Assembly: GCF_022846655.1 (NCBI RefSeq)
Contig: NZ_AP025667.1
Span: 1,835,001-1,899,000, forward strand
Length of the DNA: 64,000 nucleotides
Direction: 5' to 3'
Origin: Streptomyces seoulensis
GTDB taxonomy: Bacteria > Actinomycetota > Actinomycetes > Streptomycetales > Streptomycetaceae
The notes below the pieces were generated by a model, which ran no database searches, had not been told where the DNA came from, and saw only the letters and a program-made list of their open reading frames with translations. Positions 39,868-48,962 of this stretch are shown one piece after another. Position numbers and translations under genes: made by a program. Position 1 is the first letter of the stretch, and every line of letters starts with the position of its first letter.

Positions 39868-40623
39868 TCAGAAGCCGTGCCGCATGCCGCCGTCCACCGG
39901 AAGCATGACGCCCGTCAGATAGGACGCGGCCGGGGACAGCAGGAACGCGGCGGCCCTGCCGAACTCGTCCGGGGTGCCGTAGCGGCGCAAGGGGATGCGG
40001 GACTCGTTGGCCGCCCTGGTGGCCACCGGGTCGGCGGACATGCCGTCCAGCTCGCGCACCCGGTCGGTGTCGATACGGGCCGGGAGCAGGCCGACGACGC
40101 GGATGCCGCGCGGGCCCAGCTCGTCGGAGAGCGACTTGGCGAACCCGGCCAGGCCCGGCCGCAGCCCGTTGGAGACGGTCAGCCCCGCGATGGGCTCGTG
40201 CACCGAACCCGACAGCACGAACCCGATGACACCGCCCGGCTCCAGCTCGGCCGCCGCCGCGCGGGCCAGGCGCACCGCGCCCAGGAACACCGACTCGAAC
40301 GCGTCCCGCCACTGCTCGTCGGTGTTGTCCGCGACGAAGCCGGGCGGCGGGCCGCCGACGCTGATGAGGATGCCGTCGAACCGCCCGAAGCGCTCGCGGG
40401 CCACCGCGATCAGCCGCTCCGGGGCGTCCGCCTCGGCGTTGCCGAGTGCCACGCCCACCGCGTCGGGGCCCAGTTCGGCGGCGGCCTCGGCCACCCGCTG
40501 CTCGTCCCGGCCGGTGACGACCACCTTCGCCCCGTCCGCGACCAGTTGCCGCGCGGCGGCGTTGCCCAGGCCCCGCGATGCGCCGGTGACGATGTACACC
40601 CGGTCCTTCAGTCCAAGATCCAT
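39868..40623 (-). CDS. SDR family protein lacking the usual catalytic Tyr-Lys pair
   Basis: A 251-residue short-chain dehydrogenase fold. The cofactor loop TGASRGLG is intact (residues 13-20), and SGS at 138-140 sits where the catalytic Ser belongs. At the YxxxK position the sequence is S151-N-G-L-R155, so both Tyr and Lys are replaced. This is a known divergent group of SDR proteins annotated as oxidoreductases; activity with a classic ketone substrate is doubtful. The C-terminus LTGVMLPVDGGMRHGF is standard. It ends 5 bases after the start of the next minus-strand gene region and is likely in one operon with the GH15 gene. Confidence 0.88.
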   Translation of the reverse strand: MDLGLKDRVYIVTGASRGLGNAAARQLVADGAKVVVTGRDEQRVAEAAAELGPDAVGVALGNAEADAPERLIAVARERFGRFDGILISVGGPPPGFVADNTDEQWRDAFESVFLGAVRLARAAAAELEPGGVIGFVLSGSVHEPIAGLTVSNGLRPGLAGFAKSLSDELGPRGIRVVGLLPARIDTDRVRELDGMSADPVATRAANESRIPLRRYGTPDEFGRAAAFLLSPAASYLTGVMLPVDGGMRHGF

Positions 40624-40627
40624 GCTC

Positions 40628-42421
40628 CTATCCTGCCTCCTCGGTGCCGAACAGTGTGAGGGCGGTGTTCACCAGCGCGATGTGGCTGAACGCCTGCGGG
40701 AAGTTGCCGAGCTGGCAGCCGGCCTCCGGGTCGTACTCCTCGGCCAGCAGGCCCACGTCGTTGACCAGGCCGGCCAGCCGCTCGAACAGCGCGCGTGCCT
40801 CCTCGGTGCGGCCGGTCAGGTGCAGGGCGTCTGCCAGCCAGAAGGAGCAGGCGAGGAAGGAGCCCTCGCCCTCGGGCAGCCCGTCGACCACCGGGCCCTC
40901 GGGGTCCTCGGTGTCGTAGCGGCGCACGAAGCCCCGGTCGTCCAGGTCGGCGCGGACCGCGTCGACCGTGCCGATCACCCGTGGGTCGTCCGGGGGCAGG
41001 AAGCCCACGCGCGGGATCAGCAGCAGTGCCGCGTCCAGCTCGCGCGAGCCGTAGTACTGGGTGAAGGTGTTCCGCGCGGGGTCGTAGCCCTTGGCGCACA
41101 CCTCCTCGTGGATCTCGTCGCGCAGCGCCCGCCAGCCGGACAGGTCGCCCTCCAGCTCCGGGTGCTCCTCCAGCGTGCGTACGGCGCGGTCCACGGCCAC
41201 CCACGCCATGACCTTGGAGTGGGTGAACTGCCGGCGCCCGCCGCGCACCTCCCACAGCCCCTCGTCCGGCTGCCGCCACTGCTCCTGGAGGAAGTCGATC
41301 AGCGCGCACTGCAGGGCCCACATGTGCGGCCGCGCCGACAGCCCGGACCGCCGGGCGAGCCACAGGGAGTCCATCACCTCGCCGTACACGTCCAACTGGA
41401 GCTGGTCCACCGCGCTGTTGCCGATGCGGACCGGGGCCGAGCCCGCGAACCCGGCGAGCCAGGGCAGCTCGGTCTCCGGCAGCCGCCGCTCGCCCCCGAC
41501 GCCGTACATGATCTGGAGGTCCTCCGGGCTGCCCGCGACCGCCCGGAGCAGCCAGTCGCGCCATGCCTCGGCCTCCTCGTGGTAGCCGGCGGCGAGCAGC
41601 ACGTTCAGGGTGAGGGTGGAGTCGCGCAGCCAGCAGTAGCGGTAGTCCCAGTTGCGCACCCCGCCCAGCTTCTCCGGCAGCGAGGTGGTGGCCGCGGCGA
41701 CGATCCCGCCGGTGGGCCGGTAGGTGAGCGCCTTCAGGGTGATCAGCGAGCGGACCACGGTGTCCCGGTACGGCCCGTCGTAGCGGCAGCGGCCGCTCCA
41801 GCGCCGCCAGTCCCGGACGCTGGTGCTGAGCGCCTTGTACGGATCGATCAGGCGGGGGCGCGGCTGGTGCGAGGGGTGCCAGGTGAGCACGAACGCCACC
41901 CGCTCGCCCTCGGCCAGGGTGAACTCCGAGTGGGTGCCGAGGTCCTCGCCCCAGGTGCGGACGTGCGGCTCGGAGCGCAGCCAGGTGGAGTCCGGCCCCG
42001 CGACGGCCACCCGGTGCCCGTCGGAGCGGCGCATCCACGGCACGATGGACCCGTGGTCGAAGCGCAGCCGCAGCGTGCTGCGCACGGTGACCCGCCCGCT
42101 GACGCCCTCCACGATGCGTACGACGTCCGGGACCTTCTCGCGCTGCGGCATCAGGTCGGTCACGCGCAGCGTGCCCTCGGGGGTGTCCCACTCGGTGTCC
42201 AGGACGAGGGTGTCGGGCCGGTAGGCGCGCCGGGTGCAGGCGCCCGCGCCCTTCGGCGCGATCCGCCAGTAGCCGTTGTCCTCGTCGCCGAGCAGCCGGG
42301 CGAAGCAGGCGCCGGAGTCGAAGCGGGGCAGGCAGAGCCAGTCGATCGAGCCGTCCCGGCCGACCAGGGCCGCGGTCTGCTCGTCGCCGATGACGGCGTA
42401 GTCCTCGATGCGCGGGTTCAC
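40628..42421 (-). CDS. Glycoside hydrolase family 15 protein (trehalase/glucoamylase-like)
   Basis: A 597-residue GH15 enzyme with the expected layout: an N-terminal beta-sandwich domain (IEDYAVIGDEQTAALVGRDGSIDWLCLPRFDS) and a C-terminal alpha/alpha barrel. Barrel motifs include RNWDYRYCWLRDST and GSFLACSFWLADAL. The IGDEQTAALVGRDGSIDW signature is shared by actinobacterial GH15 trehalases, so trehalose is a plausible substrate; maltose or starch are alternatives. GTG start 42421. Directly upstream of the SDR gene with 4 bases between. Confidence 0.88.
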   Translation of the reverse strand: MNPRIEDYAVIGDEQTAALVGRDGSIDWLCLPRFDSGACFARLLGDEDNGYWRIAPKGAGACTRRAYRPDTLVLDTEWDTPEGTLRVTDLMPQREKVPDVVRIVEGVSGRVTVRSTLRLRFDHGSIVPWMRRSDGHRVAVAGPDSTWLRSEPHVRTWGEDLGTHSEFTLAEGERVAFVLTWHPSHQPRPRLIDPYKALSTSVRDWRRWSGRCRYDGPYRDTVVRSLITLKALTYRPTGGIVAAATTSLPEKLGGVRNWDYRYCWLRDSTLTLNVLLAAGYHEEAEAWRDWLLRAVAGSPEDLQIMYGVGGERRLPETELPWLAGFAGSAPVRIGNSAVDQLQLDVYGEVMDSLWLARRSGLSARPHMWALQCALIDFLQEQWRQPDEGLWEVRGGRRQFTHSKVMAWVAVDRAVRTLEEHPELEGDLSGWRALRDEIHEEVCAKGYDPARNTFTQYYGSRELDAALLLIPRVGFLPPDDPRVIGTVDAVRADLDDRGFVRRYDTEDPEGPVVDGLPEGEGSFLACSFWLADALHLTGRTEEARALFERLAGLVNDVGLLAEEYDPEAGCQLGNFPQAFSHIALVNTALTLFGTEEAG

Positions 42422-42487
42422 GGGTTGGCGATTCCCCGGTGGGCGTGACGGCCAATCAGGTGGTGCGCCGGGGGAGTGACGGCCGGC

Positions 42488-43285
42488 TCACACGGTGGCG
42501 GGTTCCGCCTCCGGCCGGCCTTCCTGCTCCGCGGCCGCCGCCCGGTCGCGCAGCTCGCGCCGGACCAGGAACCACCAGCCGACCGGCACGGCGGCGGCGA
42601 ACAGCCACCACTGGATCATGTAGGCGTAGTTCAGCGGGGCGTCCTCCTTGCCGGGGCTGGAGATCTGCTCCGGCGTCGCGCCCTTCGCCTCCGGCGCGGT
42701 CTGCTCGACATAGCCGCCGAGCACCTGGGCGCCCAGGCGCCGGGCCTGCTCCGCGCTGTTGATCAGCATGATCTGCCGGTCCGGCAGGCCCGCGATCCGC
42801 TTGATGCCGCTCGCCGCGGTGGTCTCGTCGGCCTTCAGCCGCCCGGTGATCGTGACCTTCCCGGCCGGGGGTGCGGGCACCTTCGGGTACTCGGTCTGCG
42901 CCCCGTTCGCCGGGATCCAGCCCCGGTTGACCAGCAGCACCCGGCCGTCGGTCAGCTTCAGCGGGGTCAGGACGTGGAAGCCCACCTCGCCGTCGGCGTT
43001 GGTCCGGCGCCGGACGACCTCCTCGTGGGCGGTGTCGAAGGTGCCGGTCGCGGTGACGGTGCGGTACTTGTCGGCGTGGGTGACGGCGCGGCCGGGGGCG
43101 GCGAGCCGTTCCACGGGCACCGGGGTGGCGTCGAGGGCCCGCGCCACCAGGTCGTTGCGGGCGGTGCGTTCCTCGTACCGGTGGTGCTGCCAGATACCGA
43201 GCCTGATCATCGTCGGGATCAGCGCGATCACGACGAGGCTGAGGATCACCCACTGGCGGGTGAGCAGGAAGCGGTAGCGGTGCAC
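42488..43285 (-). CDS. SURF1 family cytochrome oxidase biogenesis protein
   Basis: A 265-residue membrane protein of the SURF1 family, required for assembly of cytochrome c oxidase (haem a handling) in respiratory bacteria. Two transmembrane helices flank a large extracytoplasmic domain: the first near residues 10-28 (LLTRQWVILSLVVIALIPTM), the second near 230-250 (MIQWWLFAAAVPVGWWFL). Typical motifs WQHHRYEER and NRGWIPA are present. GTG 43285 is chosen; the longer frame upstream is Ser/Pro/Arg-rich and lacks family sequence. Confidence 0.9.
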   Translation of the reverse strand: MHRYRFLLTRQWVILSLVVIALIPTMIRLGIWQHHRYEERTARNDLVARALDATPVPVERLAAPGRAVTHADKYRTVTATGTFDTAHEEVVRRRTNADGEVGFHVLTPLKLTDGRVLLVNRGWIPANGAQTEYPKVPAPPAGKVTITGRLKADETTAASGIKRIAGLPDRQIMLINSAEQARRLGAQVLGGYVEQTAPEAKGATPEQISSPGKEDAPLNYAYMIQWWLFAAAVPVGWWFLVRRELRDRAAAAEQEGRPEAEPATV

Positions 43286-43334
43286 CCCACGACGGTACCT
43301 CCGGGCCGTGGGGCGCATTCGGGCGGGTACCGGG

Positions 43335-43568
43335 TCAGACCCGGTCCACCACCCCCGTCCTCCCCTCGGCGCGGGCGCAGTGGGCGCCGCAGTACCAGTG
43401 GCCCTCGACCTCGACGCCCTGCCCGATGATCTGCACCCGGCAGTGCTCGCAGATGGGGGCCATGCGATGGATGGCACAGGAGAAGCAGTCGAAGACGTGC
43501 ACCGCGCCCTGCGCGTGGACCTCGAAGGTCATTCCGTAGTCATTGCCGCAAACTTCGCATCTCGCCAT
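43335..43568 (-). CDS. Small zinc-ribbon protein
   Basis: A 77-residue protein with four CxxC-type pairs: CEVCGN, CFSCAIH, CEHCRV and CGAHC, an arrangement that would bind about two zinc ions. No catalytic motif. Such small zinc-ribbon proteins are conserved in Streptomyces beside the SURF1 and exonuclease genes; a nucleic-acid-binding or chaperone role is a guess. Start ATG 43568. Confidence 0.82.
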   Translation of the reverse strand: MARCEVCGNDYGMTFEVHAQGAVHVFDCFSCAIHRMAPICEHCRVQIIGQGVEVEGHWYCGAHCARAEGRTGVVDRV

Positions 43569-43648
43569 GCGCCACAGCGTGAGCCGTACCCGGTCGCCGG
43601 ACGAGCGGGCACGGGCGCGAGTCGCGGGGAATCACCCGTCCGTACGGC

Positions 43649-44635
43649 TCACCCGTCGGCGTCCTCGACGTCGCGGAGCAACTGCCCGAACGCGGCCTCG
43701 TCGATGACCGGGGTGCCGAACTGGCGGGCCTTGGCCGTCTTGGAGGTGCCCGAGTCGGGGTCGTTGGTGACCAGCAGGCTGGTCAGCCGGGACAGACTGG
43801 AGGCCACGTGCAGCCCGGCCTCGGTCGCCCGGTCCTCCAGCAGCTCCCGCTCGGTGGAGGTGTCGCCCGAAAAGGCCACCCGCATGCCCTGCTTGAGGCG
43901 TTTGCCCGCTTCGTACCTTCCGGGGTTGGGGTGCGGGCAGGCGGGCCGCTTGCGGGCCGGGCGCCAGCCGCCGCCCTGTCCGCCGCCGTAGGGGCCGGTC
44001 GCCTGACGGCCGATGCGCGGGCTGTCCGCCCACTCGGTCAGCGGGCGGCACTCCAGCAGCGGCAGCCGCACCCCGTCCGCCGCCGCGGCCCGCAGGCTCG
44101 GCCGGAACGCCTCGGCCAGCACCCGCGCGTCGTCCAGCGCGTGGTGCGCGCGCTGCTGCACGACCCCGAAGTGCGCGGCCAGCGACTCCAGCTTGAAGTT
44201 GGGCAGCGGCAGCCTGAGCTCCTTGGAGAGCGCGATGGTGCACAGCCGCTGCCGCACCGGCGGCTCACGCCGGGCGCGCGCGTACTCCCGCGCGATCATC
44301 TGCCAGTCGAAGACCGCGTTGTGCGCCACCAGCACCCGGCCGTCCAGCCGGGCCGCGAACTCCTCCGCCACCTCCGCGAAGAGCGGGGCGCCTTCGAGCA
44401 CCTCGCTCGTCAGGCCGTGTATCCACACCGGGCCCGGATCGCGCTCGGGGTTGACCAGCGTGTACCAGTGGTCCTCGACCTCGCCGCGCGCGTCCAGGCG
44501 GTACACGGCCGCCGAGATGATCCGGTCGTCGCGGGCCAGGCCGGTGGTCTCCACGTCGACGACCGCGTATCCCTTGGGATACACGGCCGGCCACCGGGTG
44601 GGCGAGGACACTGCGGTCGCGGGGTCTTCGAGCAT
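43649..44635 (-). CDS. DEDDh exonuclease fused to a BRCT domain
   Basis: A 328-residue protein. The N-terminal 3'-5' exonuclease of the DnaQ/epsilon type has D27 and E29 in VVDVETTGL, HNAVFDWQ (motif II) and HHALDDARVLAE (motif III with His and Asp), i.e. the DEDDh set. A Gly/Arg/Pro-rich linker leads to a C-terminal BRCT domain (about 255-325; GMRVAFSGDTSTERELLEDRATEAG). It may proofread or process DNA ends during repair. The BRCT domain would recruit it to partner proteins. The start is ATG 44635; a TTG six bases upstream is also possible. Confidence 0.88.
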   Translation of the reverse strand: MLEDPATAVSSPTRWPAVYPKGYAVVDVETTGLARDDRIISAAVYRLDARGEVEDHWYTLVNPERDPGPVWIHGLTSEVLEGAPLFAEVAEEFAARLDGRVLVAHNAVFDWQMIAREYARARREPPVRQRLCTIALSKELRLPLPNFKLESLAAHFGVVQQRAHHALDDARVLAEAFRPSLRAAAADGVRLPLLECRPLTEWADSPRIGRQATGPYGGGQGGGWRPARKRPACPHPNPGRYEAGKRLKQGMRVAFSGDTSTERELLEDRATEAGLHVASSLSRLTSLLVTNDPDSGTSKTAKARQFGTPVIDEAAFGQLLRDVEDADG

Positions 44636-44876
44636 GGTCAATGAGGATACGGGTCCTGACCGACAACCGGGCCGCCCAGGGCTTCGCACCCACCGACCGG
44701 GTCGGGCCTCGTATGGGTGTACGTCCCCAAGGCCGGTGCGGGGGAACGCCGTTGCGTCCGTCCCCGCTGGTCCGGGCCCCCTCGGTAGGCGAACCGGCCC
44801 CGCCACGGCGTACCGTGTGGTGCGCCCGGGCCGTCCCCGGGCACCCCGCACCCCCTGCACGAGAAGGACCTCCGCC

Positions 44877-45923
44877 ATGCGCGCCACCACCATCCACGCC
44901 CCGTACGACATGCGTGTGGCGGACGTGCCCGAGCCGATCGTGCAGCTCCCCACCGACGCCGTCGTCCGCGTGCTGCGCGCCTGCATCTGCGGCAGCGACC
45001 TGTGGGCCTACCGGGGCGAGGCGGCCCGGCAGCAGGGGCAGCGGATCGGGCACGAGTTCCTCGGCATCGTGGAGGAGACCGGCTCCGACGTCGGCAGCCT
45101 CCAGCGCGGGGACCTCGTCGTCGCGCCGTTCATGTGGTCCGACGGCACCTGCGAGTACTGCCGCGAGGGCCTGACCACCTCCTGCGTGCACGGCGGCTTC
45201 TGGGGCTCCGTCGGCTACGACGGCGGCCAGGGCGAGGCCGTGCGCGTGCCGTTCGCCGACGGCACCCTGGTCCGGCTGCCCAAGGAGGCGGCCGCCGACG
45301 AGCACCTGCTCACCGGCCTGCTCACCCTGTCCGACGTGCTCGGCACCGGCCACCACGCCGCCCTCGGCGCGGGCGCCCGCCCCGGCGCCACGGTCGCCGT
45401 CGTCGGTGACGGCGCGGTCGGCCTGTGCGCGGTGCTGGCCGCCAAGCGGCTCGGCGCCGAGCGGATCATCGCGCTCGGCCGCCACGAGGCGCGCACCGAC
45501 ATCGCCCGCCGCTTCGGCGCCACCGACGTGGTCGCCGCGCGTGGCGAGGAAGCCGTCGCGGCCGTCCGCGAGCTGACCCGGGGCCAGGGCGCGCACGCCG
45601 TCGTCGAGGCGGTCGGCACCGAGCAGTCCATGAACACGGCCGTCAACATCACCCGCGACGGCGGCGCCATCGGCTTCGTCGGCGTGCCCCACGGCAGCGG
45701 CACCGGTCTGGACCTCAGCGTCATGTTCGACCGCAACATCGCGCTGCGCGGCGGTGTCGCCCCGGTCCGCACCTACATCCCCGAGCTGCTGCCCGACATC
45801 CTGGACGGCACCATCGACCCTTCCCCGGTGTTCGACATGACCGTGGACATCGAGGGCGTCCCGGCCGGCTACAAGGCGATGGACGAGCGCACGGCCCTGA
45901 AGGTGCTCGTCACCAACAACTGA
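44877..45923 (+). CDS. Zinc-dependent alcohol dehydrogenase (MDR family)
   Basis: A 348-residue medium-chain dehydrogenase. Catalytic zinc ligands C38 (CICGSD), H59 and E60 (GHE) are present. The structural-zinc loop shows C92, C95 and C103; the fourth Cys is not obvious. The Rossmann motif GDGAVGLCAVLAA follows. GHEFLGIVEETGSDVG is typical. GAGAAGGA lies 8 bases upstream of ATG 44877. Probably NAD(P)-dependent; substrate not determined. Confidence 0.9.
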   Translation: MRATTIHAPYDMRVADVPEPIVQLPTDAVVRVLRACICGSDLWAYRGEAARQQGQRIGHEFLGIVEETGSDVGSLQRGDLVVAPFMWSDGTCEYCREGLTTSCVHGGFWGSVGYDGGQGEAVRVPFADGTLVRLPKEAAADEHLLTGLLTLSDVLGTGHHAALGAGARPGATVAVVGDGAVGLCAVLAAKRLGAERIIALGRHEARTDIARRFGATDVVAARGEEAVAAVRELTRGQGAHAVVEAVGTEQSMNTAVNITRDGGAIGFVGVPHGSGTGLDLSVMFDRNIALRGGVAPVRTYIPELLPDILDGTIDPSPVFDMTVDIEGVPAGYKAMDERTALKVLVTNN

Positions 45924-45974
45924 GCCGGCACCGCGATGCCCTCCGACTGAGCCGGCACCGCGACGCCCTCAGCT
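45921..45974. repeat. 27-bp tandem duplication between two convergent genes
   Basis: Two near-identical 27-base units lie at 45921-45947 and 45948-45974, sharing TGAGCCGGCACCGCGA and GCCCTC. The first unit begins with the TGA stop of the alcohol dehydrogenase; the end of the second holds the stop codon of the convergent CoA-transferase gene. The units differ by a single base in their first 23. A recent local slippage is the simplest explanation. Confidence 0.8.
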
Positions 45975-47366
45975 CCAGGCCGCCTCGCTCGACCCCCAGG
46001 GGACCGGCGGGGCGGCCCAGTCGGTCGGCCCGCCGGTGAATGACACCGGGGGCCGGGCGTACCGCAAGCGCCCCAGCGGGCTGTCCCGTTCGGCCAGCCA
46101 CGCGTCCGGGCCCTCGTAGACCTGCCCGCCCTGGCGGTCCCGCCCGGCCTCGTCGGTCAGCCAGCGCGCGGTCCGGGCGAGCGCGAGGCGCACCAGGCGG
46201 CCCTGGCCGTCGCGGGACCGTTCGGCCAGGGCCCGCAGGATGCCCGCCGCCATCAGGTAGCCCGAGCCGTGGTCCAGGGCCTGCGCGGGCAGCGCGCCGG
46301 GCTCCATGGTCGAGCCCTCGGTGGCCGCGATCCCGGTGGCGACCTGGACGAGGCTGTCGAAGCCGCGCCGTTCGCCCCAGGGCCCGTACGCGCCCCACGC
46401 CGAGATCTGGGCGACGATCAGACCGGGGTACCGCTCGGCCAGCGCCTCGGGGGAGAGGCCGAAGCGGTCGAGGGTGCCGGGGCGGTAACCGGTGACGACC
46501 ACGTCGGCGGAGGCCAGCAGCTCTTCCAGCACCTTGCTGTCGGCGGCGAGGTCGAGGGTGGCGGACCGCTTCCCGAAGCCCGTGTCCGCGTGCTGGTCGG
46601 CCAGTTCGGGCAGCTCGGGCGCGTCCACGCGCAGCACGTCGGCGCCGAGCAGCGCGAGGGTGCGGGTGGCGACGGGCCCGGCCAGGACGCGGGTGAGGTC
46701 CAGGACGCGCAGCCCGGCGGCGGGCAGCAGGGGTGCGGATTCCCGTTCCAGGGGCGGGAGTTCGCGTCCCGAGGCGGCGCCGATCGGGGCGCGCTCCACC
46801 AGCGGGCGCTTGGCCACCTCGGCGGCCTGCGGATGAGCCGCCCACTGGCCGGGGGTGCTCAGGGCGACGGCCAGTCCACCGGCGGCGTACACCGTCTCCT
46901 CGATCTCCAGGGCGGAGCGCTCGAGGAGCAGCCGCTCCACGTCCTCGGGGGTGGCACCGTCGGGCAGGCCCAGCGCGTCGAGCAGGCGGAGCCGGTGGTG
47001 CGGGTAGTTGGCGTGGGTGCGCACCCAGCCGTACGACGCCCGCCACCAGCGGGACAGGGGCGCGAAGTTGACCGGGGCGCGGCCGTCGATCCGCAGCACC
47101 CGCTCGCTGTGGAACGCGGTGACGACCGCGCCGTCGTCCACCACGGCGCGCGGCACCTGGCCGAGCCCGGCCCGCAGCGCGCCCAGCTCGGCGGCGGCCA
47201 GCGCACACGTGCCCACGCACGCACGCGCCAGCCGTTGCACGGGAAGGCGGCCGATCAGGCCCCCCGGACGCTCGACGCAGGCCAGCCGCGCGAGCAGCGT
47301 GCGATCGCCGCCCAGCGCGACCCAGGCGGACTTGATCATCGGATCGGTCACCGCTGCACTATGCAT
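45969..47366 (-). CDS. CaiB/BaiF family CoA-transferase
   Basis: A 465-residue class III CoA-transferase-like protein. The CaiB/BaiF domain begins near residue 215 with LPAAGLRVLDLTRVLAGPVATRTLALLGADV. The probable nucleophile Asp lies in RRGFDSLVQVATGI, and NPYHG-type catalytic segments are not clear. The first 210 residues are an extra N-terminal part seen in some actinobacterial homologues. It may transfer CoA between acids or act in racemisation or degradation of branched acids. An alternative start is GTG 47351. Confidence 0.82.
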   Translation of the reverse strand: MHSAAVTDPMIKSAWVALGGDRTLLARLACVERPGGLIGRLPVQRLARACVGTCALAAAELGALRAGLGQVPRAVVDDGAVVTAFHSERVLRIDGRAPVNFAPLSRWWRASYGWVRTHANYPHHRLRLLDALGLPDGATPEDVERLLLERSALEIEETVYAAGGLAVALSTPGQWAAHPQAAEVAKRPLVERAPIGAASGRELPPLERESAPLLPAAGLRVLDLTRVLAGPVATRTLALLGADVLRVDAPELPELADQHADTGFGKRSATLDLAADSKVLEELLASADVVVTGYRPGTLDRFGLSPEALAERYPGLIVAQISAWGAYGPWGERRGFDSLVQVATGIAATEGSTMEPGALPAQALDHGSGYLMAAGILRALAERSRDGQGRLVRLALARTARWLTDEAGRDRQGGQVYEGPDAWLAERDSPLGRLRYARPPVSFTGGPTDWAAPPVPWGSSEAAWS

Positions 47367-47420
47367 CAGCCACCCGGACCCGACAAGGAGGCGCCCGCCT
47401 GCGGCGCTGCCACGCGGAAT

Positions 47421-48962
47421 CTAGCGCGTGACCGCCTTCAGCGCGTCCGCGATGCCCCAGCCGTAGAACCCGTTGCGGTTCTTCGTGCCCTCGCACACCG
47501 CGTCGACCTTGCCGTCACCGTTGATGTCGTACGGGTCGGTGCACGGGGTGGCGGTCGCCTCCGCGTACAGCAGCGCCTTCACCGCGGCGGCGGAGGCGTG
47601 CGGGTGGGTCGACTTGATCAGCGCGGCGACGCCCGCGACGTGCGGCGAGGCCATCGACGTACCGGCCATGTAGCCCCACTTGCCGCCGGGCAGCGGGCCC
47701 AGGATGAGGCCGCTGACCGCGGGCGGGGCCGGGGTCTGGTAGGCGGTCGAGTCGCCGCCGGGGGCCGCGATGTCGATGGTGCCCAGACCGTAGTTGGAGA
47801 ACGAGGACTTGACGCCCTTCGCACCGGTGGCCGCGACCGTCACCACACCCGGGAGCTGGGTGGGTATGTCGAAGCACTTGCGCGGGTCGACGGTCCGGTC
47901 CGAGGGGGTGCCGTCGTTGGGGGAGGAGGAGTCGGTGATCGAGTCGGCGGCGAAGTCGTAGTTCTCGTTGCCGGCCGCCGCGACGTTGACCGCGCCCTTG
48001 CCCTCCGCGTACCTCGTCGCCCGCGTGATGGCGTCCACCAGGGCCTTCTGGTCCGGGTCGCCGGTGCAGTTGAAGTACCATGGGTCGGTGTAATAGCTGT
48101 TGTTGGTGACGTCCACGTGGTGCTCGGCCGCCCACACGAAGCCGCAGACCACGGCCTCGGTGTAGAAGTAGCCGTCCGGGTTGCCCACCTTGATGCCCGA
48201 GACCTTCACGCCCGGCGCCACGCCCGTGATGCCGACGCCGTTCTTGGCGCCCGCTATCTCGCCCGCGACGTGCGTGCCGTGCGGGGACTCCGCCGCGCTC
48301 GGCCGCCAGGCGCCGTCCGTCGTGTCCGGCGCCCCGGAGACGCAGTTGACGGAGGCGGCACGGTCGAAGTTGGGCGCGATGTCCGGGTGGGTGTCGTCCA
48401 CACCGGTGTCGATGACGGCGACCGTCACCTTCTTGCTGCCGAGCGTCTTCTCATGGGCCTTGTCCGCCTTGATGGCGGGCAGGTCCCACTGCAGCGACTC
48501 CAGCGGGTCCTGCCCGTCGGCCGCCTTCGCCTTCGCCACCTCCGCCGCGCTCAGCGGCTTCGGGGCGCCCACGTCGGTGGTGGACTGCGCGGGCAGCGGG
48601 GCGTTACGGGTGGCACCGGCCGAGGAGACACCGGACACCCTGCGGATGGACTTGGCGAAGTCCGGGTTCGCGGAGTGGACCACGATCACGCCGATACGGT
48701 CATAACTGGCCACGACGGTGCCGCCGTTGCGTCCAATCGCGCGGCGCACCGACTCGATCGTGCGATGGTCCGTTCTCGTGTTGACCACGTAGGACAGCTT
48801 CGGGCCGTCGTACGTGGTGGCCGAACCCTCCGCCGCCCGCGTCGTCTGGGCCGTGGACGGGGCCGCGGAGGCCGCCGTCGGCAGGAAGCCGAGCGAGGCG
48901 GTCAGCGACAGCACGACCGGGACGGCCGGAGCGAACCGGCGCCGGGAGCGCAGATGAGCCAT
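47421..48962 (-). CDS. Secreted subtilisin-family (S8) serine protease
   Basis: A 513-residue exported protease. A signal peptide (about residues 1-33, RSRRRF start) is followed by an inhibitor_I9-like propeptide, then the S8 domain with D185 (VIDTGVDDTHPD), H228 (SPHGTHVAG), oxyanion N332 (AAAGNEN) and S436 (GTSMASPHVAG). Between residues 477 and 490 a DPYDINGDGKVDAVC segment resembles a calcium-binding dockerin/EF-hand loop, ending in GWGIADALKAV. Secreted to the medium and probably self-processed. The layout fits the extracellular subtilases of Streptomyces. Confidence 0.92.
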   Translation of the reverse strand: MAHLRSRRRFAPAVPVVLSLTASLGFLPTAASAAPSTAQTTRAAEGSATTYDGPKLSYVVNTRTDHRTIESVRRAIGRNGGTVVASYDRIGVIVVHSANPDFAKSIRRVSGVSSAGATRNAPLPAQSTTDVGAPKPLSAAEVAKAKAADGQDPLESLQWDLPAIKADKAHEKTLGSKKVTVAVIDTGVDDTHPDIAPNFDRAASVNCVSGAPDTTDGAWRPSAAESPHGTHVAGEIAGAKNGVGITGVAPGVKVSGIKVGNPDGYFYTEAVVCGFVWAAEHHVDVTNNSYYTDPWYFNCTGDPDQKALVDAITRATRYAEGKGAVNVAAAGNENYDFAADSITDSSSPNDGTPSDRTVDPRKCFDIPTQLPGVVTVAATGAKGVKSSFSNYGLGTIDIAAPGGDSTAYQTPAPPAVSGLILGPLPGGKWGYMAGTSMASPHVAGVAALIKSTHPHASAAAVKALLYAEATATPCTDPYDINGDGKVDAVCEGTKNRNGFYGWGIADALKAVTR

